A DNA stretch of 64,000 bases, from the NCBI RefSeq assembly GCF_002109325.1, contig NZ_CP015348.1, positions 766,001 through 830,000 of the forward strand. The letters run 5' to 3'. The notes under the pieces are model-generated. The model searched no databases and was not told the origin of the DNA. It saw only the letters and a program-made list of their open reading frames with translations. Positions 42,025-50,661 of this stretch are shown here, piece after piece; position 1 is the stretch's first letter; each line of letters opens with the position of its first letter. Source of the stretch: Sporosarcina ureae. Its GTDB lineage: Bacteria > Bacillota > Bacilli > Bacillales_A > Planococcaceae. The position numbers and the translations under genes are program-made.

Positions 42025-43236
42025 TTATTGCTTTACACGTACTTTACTAGCAAGTTCTTTCAACGCTTCCACTTTATCCGTCTGCTCCCATGGCAATTCG
42101 ATATCCGTGCGGCCAAAGTGACCGTACGCTGCTGTTTGTTTGTAGATTGGACGACGTAGGTCGAGCATTTTAATAATGCCTGCCGGACGAAGGTCAAACA
42201 ATTCACGTACGAACTCCACTAATTGTGTTTCGGATAGTTTACCTGTGTCGAATGTGTTGATCGAGATAGAAACTGGGCTTGCTACACCAATCGCATATGC
42301 CAACTGGACCTCACAGTGCTCAGCTAGTCCAGCTGCCACGATGTTCTTAGCTACGTAACGAGCTGCATAAGAAGCGGAACGATCCACTTTTGTAGCATCT
42401 TTACCTGAGAACGCTCCCCCACCATGTCGTGCATAACCACCGTACGTATCAACGATGATTTTACGTCCAGTTAGACCGGAGTCTCCTTGAGGACCACCAA
42501 CGACGAAGCTGCCGGTAGGGTTAATGAAGTATTTCGTATGCTCGTCCAACAAGTTTTTGGGAACGACTGCATCGATGACTACTTCTTTAATATCTTTCTC
42601 GATTTGTTTGAGTGTAGCTTCAGGATGATGTTGTGTGGAAATAACAATCGTGTCAATTCGCACTGGATTATTATCCTGATCATACTCTACTGTTACTTGT
42701 GTTTTGCCATCAGGACGCAAATAAGGAATTAGTTCTTCCTTACGTGCTTCTGCTAAACGTCGTGCCAATTTATGAGAAAGACTAATTGGTAAAGGCATAA
42801 GTTCCGGTGTTTCATTACATGCATATCCGAACATTAAACCTTGGTCACCTGCTCCGATGTCATCTATGTCTTCATCTGTCATAGACCCTTCACGCGCTTC
42901 AAGTGCCACGTTGACACTAGCAGCAATTTCAGGTGATTGCTCATCAATAGATGTAAGTACAGCAGATGTTTCGTAATCAAAGCCGTATTTCGCACGAACA
43001 TATCCAATTTCCTTTACAGTATCGCGAACTACTTTTGGAATATCCACGTACGTTGTCGTAGTGATTTCTCCCATTACTAATACGAGTCCAGTCGTGATAC
43101 TCGTTTCACATGCCACACGCGCATTTGGATCCTCGGTTAGGATCGCATCTAAAATTGCGTCTGAAATTTGGTCGCACATCTTGTCTGGATGGCCTTCTGT
43201 AACTGATTCTGATGTAAACAGTCGACGGTTTGTCAT
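42025..43236 (-). CDS. metK: S-adenosylmethionine synthetase
   Basis: A 403-aa enzyme making SAM from methionine and ATP. The sequence holds [24 protein letters not shown] (ATP/methionine site), [12 protein letters not shown] (signature 1) and [23 protein letters not shown] [23 protein letters not shown] (signature 2). ATG 43236 follows GGGGGAAAC; the frame continues to 43263 without support. A SAM-I riboswitch and its terminator lie immediately upstream, so the gene is shut off by its own product. Confidence 0.97.
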   Translation of the reverse strand: MTNRRLFTSESVTEGHPDKMCDQISDAILDAILTEDPNARVACETSITTGLVLVMGEITTTTYVDIPKVVRDTVKEIGYVRAKYGFDYETSAVLTSIDEQSPEIAASVNVALEAREGSMTDEDIDDIGAGDQGLMFGYACNETPELMPLPISLSHKLARRLAEARKEELIPYLRPDGKTQVTVEYDQDNNPVRIDTIVISTQHHPEATLKQIEKDIKEVVIDAVVPKNLLDEHTKYFINPTGSFVVGGPQGDSGLTGRKIIVDTYGGYARHGGGAFSGKDATKVDRSASYAARYVAKNIVAAGLAEHCEVQLAYAIGVASPVSISINTFDTGKLSETQLVEFVRELFDLRPAGIIKMLDLRRPIYKQTAAYGHFGRTDIELPWEQTDKVEALKELASKVRVKQ

Positions 43237-43350
43237 TTTGTTTCCCCCTATATTAAGCATCATGATACGGTACTCTCATAAGTCCCTGGTAAAGTTCCAC
43301 GCCTAGACGTCAAGCATATACCATAAGGATTCAGGGCTAGACAATATAAA

Positions 43351-43390
43351 AAGCCCTTCACTCACATTCAATCCATGAGTAAAAGGCAAA
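43351..43390 (-). terminator. S-box riboswitch terminator
   Basis: GCCTTTTACTCA and TGAGTGAAGGGC (minus strand) form the stem, followed by TTTTTAT. It is the SAM-dependent off switch between aptamer and metK. Confidence 0.85.
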
Positions 43391-43411
43391 ATTTCACGCG
43401 CAGCACCTTTC

Positions 43412-43532
43412 ACTCTTATCGTCCAAGGAATTAAACCTTGCTTCAGGTTTGGCACCTTCGCGCTAGACTACTGTCTATTGCAGGTTGCCGGGTTTCACAG
43501 GGCCTGTACCCTCCACCAACTCGGGATAAGAG
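43412..43532 (-). promoter_or_regulatory. SAM-I (S-box) riboswitch
   Basis: On the minus strand the S-box core is clear. It runs CTCTTATCCCGAGTTGGTGGAGGG-like P1/P2 start (written here in part: CTCTTATCCCGAG, GGTGGAGGG), then AAACCCGGCAACC, AAGGTGCCAAACCTG and the closing GATAAGAG that pairs with CTCTTATC. Binding of SAM favours the downstream terminator. A TTGACA/TAAGAT promoter with 17-nt spacing lies just upstream. Confidence 0.95.
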
Positions 43533-43548
43533 TATCCGTTCATGTCAC

Positions 43549-43577
43549 ATCTTATTAAAAAGTTTGGATTTTGTCAA
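43549..43577 (-). promoter_or_regulatory. metK promoter
   Basis: TTGACA (43577-43572) and TAAGAT (43554-43549) with exactly 17 nt between, upstream of the S-box. Confidence 0.75.
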
Positions 43578-43707
43578 TTTTTTTATTCTAAATCACTTGA
43601 GTTTTCCATTAGTATAGATTAATATTCTTAATGTGTTATACTATTTACGAATTAGGATATTCTTATCAAGATAAATAAATCGACTACGCAAAGGACGGTA
43701 TGTAAAT

Positions 43708-45300
43708 ATGATATCTGCAAAAATTGATGATAGTTTAAAAAGTCTTCTTAGTGGAAGCAACGTGACGATCCAAGCGTCTGTAGCAGAATTAACGGAAAAA
43801 GCAGCAGCAAGAGGCGAAGCTAAACTTTCAGCAGACGGCGCAATTACTGCACGTACAGGCAAGTACACAGGACGCTCACCTAAGGACAAATTCATCGTTG
43901 AAGATGCAGTGTCTAAGGATAAAGTAGATTGGGGTAGCACGAACAGCCCAATTTCAGAAGAGATCTTTGATTCATTATACACGAAAGTCATTGATCATTT
44001 GAAGGAAAAAGACGAGCTCTTCGTTTTTAAAGGATTTGCAGGCGCGGATAAAGACTCCCAGTTGTCTATCCAAGTAATCAATGAATTAGCTTGGCAGAAC
44101 CTATTCGTTCACCAGCTATTCATCCGTCCAACAGAAGAAGAATTACAAGCACACGAATCGCAATTCACAATTTTGGCTGCCCCTTCATTCAAAGCGGATC
44201 CAAAAGTGGATGGCACTAATTCGGAAACTTTCATCATCGTATCACTCGAGAAACGTATTGTTTTGATCGGTGGAACAGAGTACGCAGGAGAAATGAAAAA
44301 ATCTATTTTCTCTGTTATGAACTTCTTGCTACCTGAACAAGGTATTCTTTCTATGCACTGTTCAGCAAACGTAGGTGAAGAAGGTGACGTTGCTTTGTTC
44401 TTCGGACTTTCTGGAACAGGTAAAACTACTCTTTCAGCAGATGCTAACCGTAAACTAATCGGAGACGATGAGCATGGCTGGTCTGATAACGGCGTATTTA
44501 ACATTGAAGGTGGATGTTACGCAAAATGTATCAATCTTTCTGCAGAAAAAGAACCTGAAATTTTCGGAGCAATCCGTTTCGGTGCAGTTTTAGAAAACGT
44601 TGTATTGGATGAAGTAACGCGCATTCCAGATTATGATGATAAATCATTGACAGAAAACACACGTGCCGCTTACCCTATCGAAAATATCGATAACATCGTG
44701 ACACCGTCTGTTGCTGGTCATCCTAAGAATATTATCTTCCTAACTGCTGACGCTTCCGGAGTATTGCCTCCGATCTCGATCCTTACAAAAGAACAGGCAA
44801 TGTACCACTTCTTGAGCGGTTTCACTTCCAAGCTTGCTGGAACTGAGCGTGGAATTACTGCTCCTGAACCAACATTCTCTACTTGCTTCGGCTCACCATT
44901 CTTACCACTTCCTGCTGCAACATACGCAGAGATGCTTGGCAAGAAGATCGATGAGCACGGCTCAAAAGTATTCCTTGTGAATACAGGTTGGACTGGCGGA
45001 ATCTACGGTGTAGGTTCACGTATGAACTTAGGCTATACACGTTCAATGGTACGCGCTGCAATCGCTGGTAAATTAGATAATGTAGAAACAAAGAAGAACG
45101 AAATCTTCGGATTGAATATGCCGCTTGAAATCGAAGGTGTACCGAGTAATGTTCTACACCCTCGTTATGCTTGGGAAGATCCGAACGAATACGATAAAGA
45201 AGCAAATCGCTTAGCTGATGCTTTCCGTGAGAACTTCAAGAAGTTCAGCCACGTTTCAGAGGACATCGCAATCAAAGGTGGACCACCTGTTATTAAGTAA
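43708..45300 (+). CDS. pckA: Phosphoenolpyruvate carboxykinase (ATP)
   Basis: A 530-aa gluconeogenic enzyme turning oxaloacetate and ATP into PEP. The kinase-1a P-loop [16 protein letters not shown], the kinase-2 region [12 protein letters not shown] and [19 protein letters not shown] at the oxaloacetate site are all present. Length is as usual. Divergent from metK, as in B. subtilis. A strong perfect-stem terminator follows. Confidence 0.97.
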   Translation: MISAKIDDSLKSLLSGSNVTIQASVAELTEKAAARGEAKLSADGAITARTGKYTGRSPKDKFIVEDAVSKDKVDWGSTNSPISEEIFDSLYTKVIDHLKEKDELFVFKGFAGADKDSQLSIQVINELAWQNLFVHQLFIRPTEEELQAHESQFTILAAPSFKADPKVDGTNSETFIIVSLEKRIVLIGGTEYAGEMKKSIFSVMNFLLPEQGILSMHCSANVGEEGDVALFFGLSGTGKTTLSADANRKLIGDDEHGWSDNGVFNIEGGCYAKCINLSAEKEPEIFGAIRFGAVLENVVLDEVTRIPDYDDKSLTENTRAAYPIENIDNIVTPSVAGHPKNIIFLTADASGVLPPISILTKEQAMYHFLSGFTSKLAGTERGITAPEPTFSTCFGSPFLPLPAATYAEMLGKKIDEHGSKVFLVNTGWTGGIYGVGSRMNLGYTRSMVRAAIAGKLDNVETKKNEIFGLNMPLEIEGVPSNVLHPRYAWEDPNEYDKEANRLADAFRENFKKFSHVSEDIAIKGGPPVIK

Positions 45301-45310
45301 TGATAGTTGA

Positions 45311-45348
45311 AAGAGGCTGACCCAGAATTCTGGGTCAGCCTCTTTTTT
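45311..45348 (+). terminator. pckA terminator
   Basis: AAGAGGCTGACCCAGAATTC and its complement form a 16-bp perfect stem with a minimal loop, then a T run. Confidence 0.93.
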
Positions 45349-45370
45349 GGTTTTTAATTTGACGAGCATT

Positions 45371-45710
45371 GTAAGTGGGGCGATGGATGGCTTCCGCCTG
45401 CGTTAGATGATGTGTAGGGCAGTTCAGATAGTTGTTTTTCGAGTGCGCGGATTATTTGTTCATACAAGTAAGTAGGATACGATGTTAGGTAGCTGTTTTG
45501 CGAACCCTTACTCTTCCTTGTTTTATGCAAAAGTAGTGATTTGACTGGCAAAGTAAGTGGGGCGGTCATTGGCCCCACTTCGGCGGTGGTGGATGGCTTC
45601 CGCAATGAGCCAGACAGGAAGTTCGCCTGACTGTCTCATTACTACGCCTACCACGTGCAGCCGCCTACGTTAGATTATGTGTAGGACAGTTCAGATACTT
45701 GTTTTGCGAG
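45371..45710 (+). repeat. Imperfect duplicated block with inserted hairpins
   Basis: TAAGTGGGGCG...GGATGGCTTCCGC...CGTTAGAT-ATGTGTAGG-CAGTTCAGATA-TTGTTTT-CGAG occurs at 45371-45442 and again, spread out, at 45553-45710. The second copy contains extra hairpins (GGGGCGGTCATTGGCCCC; AATGAG...CTCATT at 45604-45640). There is no coding potential. Confidence 0.6.
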
Positions 45711-45750
45711 AATAGAAACTAGTACTACCCCGTCACTGGTTGTCTTCTTT

Positions 45751-46360
45751 TATAAACCACAACCTGACTTGTTAAGCACTTAGTAGCGCAGGCACAACTG
45801 CGGGGTAGGCCGTGGCCATGAGACAGCTAGCAGCTCCACCGCTAGTTGGCTCATGGCTGGAGGCAATCCCCCACGTGCCTGTGCGGGTCCAAAGCACGAC
45901 CCTCACCACTTTCCATGCATAAACCAATGTCGAGCAACGATCCTCTGATCTTCATCATTTATAAACCACAACCTGACTTGGTAAGTACTCAGTAGTGCAG
46001 GCACAACTGCGGGGTAGGCCGTGGCCATGAGACAGCTAGCAGCTCCACCGCTAGTTGGCTCATGGCTGGAGGCAATCCCCCACGTGCCTGTGCGGGTCCA
46101 AAGCACGACCCTCACCACTTTCCATGCATAAACCAATGTCGAGCAACGATCCTCTGATCTTCATCATTTATAAACCACAACCTGACTTGGTAAGTACTCA
46201 GTAGTGCAGGCACAACTGCGGGGTAGGCCGTGGCCATGAGACAGCTAGCAGCCCCACCGCTAGTTGGCTCATGGCTGGAGGCAATCCCCCACGTGCCTGT
46301 GCGGGTACAAAGCATGACCTTCGCTACTTTCCATGCACAAGCCAATGTCGAGCAACGACC
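45751..46360 (+). repeat. 209-bp tandem repeat, 2.9 copies, with a large palindrome in each unit
   Basis: Units begin with TATAAACCACAACCTGACTT at 45751, 45960 and 46169, exactly 209 bp apart. The last unit is cut short near 46360. Units are nearly identical; the third differs slightly near its end. Each holds an imperfect palindrome: CAGGCAC...GTGCCTG outside, CCATGAG...CTCATGG inside, and CTAGC...GCTAG around an AGCTCCACC centre. The repeat is noncoding; frames through it are broken by the 209-bp period. It fills the space between pckA and the hydrolase gene. Confidence 0.9.
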
Positions 46361-46386
46361 ATAAAAAACCATCTACCAAGTTTGAC

Positions 46387-47187
46387 CTATCCCCTTCTCT
46401 GCCGCTTCATCCAATCCACTGCATCTTTCACAAGCCGCCGATTCATTTCAGGTGGAATATAATGCGTGTAGCCTTCCAAATACCAAGTTTCAAACTCTTT
46501 ATTCGCCTCACTCAAAGCAGTCTCGAGCAATAACGCCTGTTCAAATGAAACATTTGTATCCAGCGTCCCATGAATAATTAGCGTCGGTATATCGATGTCT
46601 TGTACACGGAATAAAGCTGTACGCTCACGATACGCATCGGGTTGATTATTTGGAGTACCACCGATGACACGCTTCATCATTCGGCGCATATCCTGTCGCT
46701 CTTTGTATGTGAAGACTACGTCTGAGACGCCTGCCCATGCTACCGCGGACGTTAGGTCTTCACGTATAATAGCAGTCCAGAGCGCCATAATACCGCCTCT
46801 TGAAAAGGAAAATAGATGAATTCGATCTGAGTTGACACTACTTTGTTGTTTCAGCACATCAACTCCCACCACTGCGTCATTGCGGTCTTCGCCTGCAAAT
46901 TCATCCTTCCCTTCACCGCCACGATTGCCGCGGTAATAAGGAGCGAACACCACAAGACCATGGGACGCAAATTGTGCAATACGAGCCGGTCTAACCATCC
47001 CGACATGTTGAATGCCGCCACGTAAATAAAGCAAACCGTCATAGCGGCCTTCCGCTCTTGGTGTAGCTAACAGGCCTTTTACTAGCAAACCGTCAGAACT
47101 ATAGGTAATTTCCTCCAATTTGACGTGTGGGTTTGGGGAAGGATAATCTCTTCTTCGAATGATTTTCCCATTAGTTTGTTCGACCAT
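46387..47187 (-). CDS. Alpha/beta-hydrolase (prolyl-oligopeptidase-type, YtmA-like)
   Basis: A 266-aa hydrolase. The nucleophile elbow is FSFSRGG (Ser in a G-x-S-x-G-like position), with Asp in HGTLDTNV and His in YTHYIPPE completing the triad. The GGIQHVGMVRPARIAQFASHGLVVFAPYYRGNRGGEG stretch fits S9/dienelactone-hydrolase relatives. The substrate is unknown. The start overlaps the stop of the Nudix gene by 17 nt, so the two are cotranslated. Confidence 0.88.
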   Translation of the reverse strand: MVEQTNGKIIRRRDYPSPNPHVKLEEITYSSDGLLVKGLLATPRAEGRYDGLLYLRGGIQHVGMVRPARIAQFASHGLVVFAPYYRGNRGGEGKDEFAGEDRNDAVVGVDVLKQQSSVNSDRIHLFSFSRGGIMALWTAIIREDLTSAVAWAGVSDVVFTYKERQDMRRMMKRVIGGTPNNQPDAYRERTALFRVQDIDIPTLIIHGTLDTNVSFEQALLLETALSEANKEFETWYLEGYTHYIPPEMNRRLVKDAVDWMKRQRRG

Positions 47188-47638
47188 TCGCTTCCACCCA
47201 CTTTCTCAGTTCACTCATTCCACGATCCTTCATATGAAAACTAAGTTCTGTACAAGCGTCTAACTCAGCGTCTGTCATCCAAACCGCGCCTTCCGTTTCC
47301 ATTAACGTAAAGTTCTTTTCTATATGCGTAATATCCCCTGTGAAAACAGCTTTGCAAAAAGGTGGATCGGTAAAGACGACGTACTCAGCAAATGAATGCA
47401 CATTTTCTATAGTGACTCCTGTTTCTTCCATTGTTTCCCGAATTGCCGCTTGTTCAATGGTCTCTCCCCATTCTGCTTTTCCACCTGGGAATTCAATGCC
47501 GCGTATTCTATGTTTAGTCAATAACCAACGCTCGTTGTGCTTAATGAGAACGAGCACATGGCGAGATTCAATTTGATGTGAGTTTGGTCCAAACGTCAAT
47601 TCGACATTGGCTCCCTGTAAATCTTCAAATTTCAGCAT
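47171..47638 (-). CDS. Nudix hydrolase (YtkD-like)
   Basis: A 155-aa enzyme with a complete Nudix box, GGKAEWGETIEQAAIRETMEETG, near residues 52-74. The surrounding sequence resembles YtkD of B. subtilis, a nucleoside-triphosphatase acting on 8-oxo-dGTP and RNA caps (RppH-like). The ytmA-like neighbour supports the assignment by synteny. It is probably a housecleaning or RNA 5'-end-processing enzyme. It follows the 104-aa gene by 48 bp. Confidence 0.9.
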   Translation of the reverse strand: MLKFEDLQGANVELTFGPNSHQIESRHVLVLIKHNERWLLTKHRIRGIEFPGGKAEWGETIEQAAIRETMEETGVTIENVHSFAEYVVFTDPPFCKAVFTGDITHIEKNFTLMETEGAVWMTDAELDACTELSFHMKDRGMSELRKWVEANGRTN

Positions 47639-47686
47639 TATGGATCACGTCCTTTCCTCTAGTGTAGCGGAAAGGTAAGTGAAGAT

Positions 47687-48001
47687 TCAACGAAATAGAG
47701 GCAGTTGCTCGATAAAACGTTTGGACTCATCGTCTGTGTATTCATGGATCAATGCAAAGACCTTCTTTAAGCGCAAATCCACCCTATCATTGTCTTTGTC
47801 ATAGTGATATGGAATATACGGTAAATGGGATCGGAGAAAGTTTTGGAATTCTAATTGTTCCATTTGAGAAAATAGTTTTTCAAATACAGGGTATACTTCT
47901 TTTGTCACTTCTACTTTATATTCCCACGTTGAAGAGTGAGGATCCGCGTGAACTAATTTGTGATTCAGTGATATATACATTGGATATCTTTCTTCTGTCA
48001 T
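47687..48001 (-). CDS. Conserved hypothetical protein
   Basis: A 104-aa charged cytoplasmic protein (TEERYPMYISLNHKLVHADPHSSTWEYKVEVTKEVYPVF...). ATG 48001 was chosen over 48007 because GTAGGATG gives better spacing. No known motif was recognised. It precedes the Nudix and hydrolase genes on the same strand. Confidence 0.7.
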   Translation of the reverse strand: MTEERYPMYISLNHKLVHADPHSSTWEYKVEVTKEVYPVFEKLFSQMEQLEFQNFLRSHLPYIPYHYDKDNDRVDLRLKKVFALIHEYTDDESKRFIEQLPLFR

Positions 48002-48059
48002 AATCATCCTACTTTCTTTTTAACGTAGCATGGCTCGTTACGAAGAAAATATTCTTCAT

Positions 48060-48093
48060 AAAAAAAACCTATTAACGGCATCTCGTCAATAGG
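48060..48093 (-). terminator. Malic enzyme gene terminator
   Basis: ACCTATTAAC and GTCAATAGGT arms with one mismatch; the T run is on the minus strand. Confidence 0.75.
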
Positions 48094-48101
48094 TCTTCGT
48101 A

Positions 48102-49430
48102 TTATATTTCTTGATCTTGCTCTTCATATACTACTTTTTCAACCGCTAACGCCACGTTAATGTGTACGTTAGGATCTAAAGGATGTGGTACTAAATCGTC
48201 TCGTTTTGTGCTATCGACAATCGCCAGAGCTGCGGCAATAAGCATTGGATATGTAATGGACTTGGCATTCGCGTTTAATGCGCCACGGAAGATACCCGGG
48301 AAGCCAAGAACATTATTCACTAGACGACCATCGGCTGCATAAGCCGCGCCTGCTTCCAATGCGACATCCGGAGCAATTTCCGCGTTTGGATTGGATAAAG
48401 CCAAAATAATTTGACCTTTACGAACCATTTCAGGCTTGATCAAGTTAGCTACACCTGTTGTGGCAATGATCAGGTCACAAGTCTCCATAATTTCCTCCAT
48501 CGAATCGACAACAGTACCGCCGTGCCCTGCTAACATTTCTTTAGCGTGAGGGTTTGGATCCGTTCCTCTCATTTCCTTTACACCATATGCCATAAACATA
48601 CGACTGATGGCTAAACCTGCCGCGCCTAGTCCAATTTGTCCAACCGAAGAATTAGCTAAATCTGCACCGACATGTTTACAGGCAGTGAGTGCTGCTGCTA
48701 ATGCTACGACTGCTGTGCCATGCTGGTCATCATGCATAACCGGAATCGGCAATTCTTTTTTTAGACGTTCTTCGATTTCAAAGCAATGTGGAGAACCTAT
48801 GTCTTCTAATAAAATTGCACCGAAGCCTTGATGGATATGTTTGACCGTAGCTACTACTTCATCCGGATCACTCGTATCAAGTAATATCGGAATACCGCTA
48901 ATGCCAACGAATTGATCAAATAATACGGCCTTTCCTTCCATGACAGGCATACCTGCTACTGGACCAATATCTCCGAGTCCCAAAATGGCTGTACCATCTG
49001 TCACGATTGCTACGGAATTTGAAATGCCTGTGAAATAATTGGCTTGTTCAGGATCTTCGTGAATCGTTTTACATACGCTAGCCACACCCGGTGTGTACAC
49101 TCTGCGTAAATCAGCAAGAGAACGGATTTGATGTGTGGCTTTCATATGAATTTTACCGCCCTCATGCATTTGCAGTACATCATCTGTAATCGCCTGAACT
49201 TTAATGCCATGTTTCAAATTATCTATTGCTTCGACAATTTCCTCTAAATGTTCTTTATCATTACATAATAGTGCGATTTCTCTGATTGTAGAAATCGTAC
49301 CAACTTTAATCGTTTGAATGTCACCGATATCTCCATTTAACTGTCCAATTGCCATCGTCACCTTACCCAAATTACCAGGTTTGGAAGGTGTTTCGATAAT
49401 TAAATTACGTAGAAATTGGCCTTGAGCCAT
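48102..49430 (-). CDS. Malic enzyme with N-terminal ACT domain
   Basis: A 442-aa NAD(P)-dependent malate dehydrogenase (decarboxylating). Residues 1-80 form an ACT-type ligand-binding domain (LRNLIIETPSKPGNLGKVTMAIGQLNGDIGDI). The malic domain follows with RVYTPGVASVCKTI, DGTAILGLGDIGPVAGMPVMEGKAVLF and DDQHGTAVVALAAAL, then the NAD-binding motif IGLGAAGLAIS. ATG 49430 has AGGAGGT 8 nt upstream. The ACT domain suggests allosteric control, perhaps by an amino acid. It makes pyruvate from malate, complementing PckA. Confidence 0.93.
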   Translation of the reverse strand: MAQGQFLRNLIIETPSKPGNLGKVTMAIGQLNGDIGDIQTIKVGTISTIREIALLCNDKEHLEEIVEAIDNLKHGIKVQAITDDVLQMHEGGKIHMKATHQIRSLADLRRVYTPGVASVCKTIHEDPEQANYFTGISNSVAIVTDGTAILGLGDIGPVAGMPVMEGKAVLFDQFVGISGIPILLDTSDPDEVVATVKHIHQGFGAILLEDIGSPHCFEIEERLKKELPIPVMHDDQHGTAVVALAAALTACKHVGADLANSSVGQIGLGAAGLAISRMFMAYGVKEMRGTDPNPHAKEMLAGHGGTVVDSMEEIMETCDLIIATTGVANLIKPEMVRKGQIILALSNPNAEIAPDVALEAGAAYAADGRLVNNVLGFPGIFRGALNANAKSITYPMLIAAALAIVDSTKRDDLVPHPLDPNVHINVALAVEKVVYEEQDQEI

Positions 49431-49499
49431 ATTTAATCTACCTCCTACTATGTCTTGTTTTTTCATATATTTTAACAGTCTTTTTGATTGCATCCGTTA

Positions 49500-49539
49500 A
49501 AAAACACACATCTCTAATCATACGAGATGTGTGTTTTCC
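49500..49539 (-). terminator. Terminator of the YjfB-like gene
   Basis: AAAACACACATCTC and GAGATGTGTGTTTT arms form a perfect stem. Confidence 0.88.
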
Positions 49540-49541
49540 AA

Positions 49542-49721
49542 TCAAGCCTTGATATCAATTGAAGCGCCCTTTGTGGGGTGCGCCACAGGCTGATTTTCGA
49601 GACCATTCAACATATCATTCATAGCAGAAGTTTCCATTGAAAGGGCCTTGTTCATGACGCTCATTTGAACGGTTGATTGCAAGCTTCTCAACTGGCTGGA
49701 CATAATTGAATTGATATCCAT
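49542..49721 (-). CDS. YjfB-family putative motility protein
   Basis: A 59-aa helical protein: DINSIMSSQLRSLQSTVQMSVMNKALSMETSAMNDMLNGLENQ. The alternation of hydrophobic and polar residues and the family opening are those of YjfB, whose B. subtilis gene is tied to motility regulons. ATG 49721 has AAAGGAG 9 nt upstream; the frame extends to 49748 without support. Function is not established. Confidence 0.82.
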   Translation of the reverse strand: MDINSIMSSQLRSLQSTVQMSVMNKALSMETSAMNDMLNGLENQPVAHPTKGASIDIKA

Positions 49722-49786
49722 AACGTTCAACTCCTTTCTGGTGTTCACTTCTTACTATCGGTTAATTTTTTGTTGAATAAAGAGTT

Positions 49787-50236
49787 TTATTCGTTTGTTT
49801 CGCCAAGGAACGCATTCAACATCCACTGATGCTTTTCTACGCTCTGATAAATTGCGTTCAACATATCTTCTGTCATATCATCAGAATCTTTGGCTGCCAA
49901 ATCCATCCCTTTTTTCAATGATTTCATTGTTTTATCGAAATCATCTACTAGTGTCTGTACCATTTCATTCGCTTTTTCTGTGCCTTTTGCTTCGTCGATA
50001 ACAGATTCAGTCAAATGTTGTGATAGTGTTGCAGTCGGTTCGCCACCCAAAGTTAGCACACGCTCTGCGATTTCATCCATATGCGCTGTTGCTTCGTTAT
50101 ATAATTCTTCAAACTTTGCGTGTAATGTGAAGAATTGATTTCCTTTTACATACCAGTGGTAGTTATGAAGTTTCGCATACAACACCGACCAAGTAGATAC
50201 TTGTTTGTTTAGTTCTTGAATTAATTCTTTAGACAT
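49787..50236 (-). CDS. dps: Dps-family DNA-binding / mini-ferritin protein
   Basis: A 149-aa Dps. The ferroxidase site of Dps proteins is visible in KLHNYHWYVKGNQFFTLHAKFEELYNE and HMDEIAERVLTLGG; the helical remainder is typical. It should form a dodecamer that oxidises and stores iron using H2O2. It is the YtkB/MrgA type in B. subtilis, where its position next to yidD (ytjA) is conserved. The ribosome binding site is AAGAGGAGTG; an eight-A run immediately precedes the ATG. Confidence 0.93.
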   Translation of the reverse strand: MSKELIQELNKQVSTWSVLYAKLHNYHWYVKGNQFFTLHAKFEELYNEATAHMDEIAERVLTLGGEPTATLSQHLTESVIDEAKGTEKANEMVQTLVDDFDKTMKSLKKGMDLAAKDSDDMTEDMLNAIYQSVEKHQWMLNAFLGETNE

Positions 50237-50335
50237 AAAAAAAAAACACTCCTCTTAAATTGTATTATGCTTCTCTCTTTTAATTTACCACATCTATAGG
50301 TAAACTAAACCTTATTACGTCAGAAGGTGATGGAT

Positions 50336-50578
50336 ATGCTAAAGAAAGTATTTATACAATTGATCCGATTCTATCAAAAGTTCATTTCTCCCTTATCACC
50401 ACCCTCTTGCCGATTTCATCCGACTTGTTCACATTACGGGGTAGAAGCAATTGAAACACACGGAGCACTGAAAGGTAGTTGGCTTGCAGTCATGCGGATT
50501 TTAAAATGTCATCCTTTTCATAAAGGTGGATTCGATCCGGTACCGCCCAAAAAAACGAATAAAAACAAGCAGTACTAG
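50336..50578 (+). CDS. yidD: Membrane protein insertion efficiency factor YidD
   Basis: An 80-aa amphipathic protein assisting membrane insertion alongside YidC/SpoIIIJ. The family signature [40 protein letters not shown] with three conserved cysteines is complete. ATG 50336 has AGAAGGTG 6 nt upstream; GTG 50327 and ATG 50330 are in frame but too close to the ribosome binding site. Divergent from dps. Confidence 0.95.
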   Translation: MLKKVFIQLIRFYQKFISPLSPPSCRFHPTCSHYGVEAIETHGALKGSWLAVMRILKCHPFHKGGFDPVPPKKTNKNKQY

Positions 50579-50624
50579 GTTGCAAACATATATCATATCT
50601 TGTATGATGAGAAAATAATCTAAA

Positions 50625-50639
50625 TAGTAATCATTCCGA
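50625..50639 (+). promoter_or_regulatory. Zur box
   Basis: TAGTAATCATTCCGA agrees with the Zur 7-1-7 consensus TCGTAAT-N-ATTACGA at 13 of 15 positions (N is free). It lies 23 bp before the zinc-binding lipoprotein gene. Confidence 0.7.
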
Positions 50640-50661
50640 TTACGTCACGGAGGCTTTTCTA

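Noticed and set aside
43264..43411. T-box leader before metK
   Set aside because: The conserved elements are those of the SAM-I riboswitch (GGTGGAGGG, AAACCCGGCAACC); no T-box sequence is present.
45751..46360. CRISPR array
   Set aside because: The repeat unit is 209 bp and contiguous, with no short repeats separated by unique spacers and no cas genes nearby.
45903..46372. Two overlapping minus-strand frames encoding the same 77-86 aa peptide
   Set aside because: They are the same DNA read in two tandem 209-bp units; the period shifts the frame, there is no ribosome binding site, and the palindrome explains the openness.
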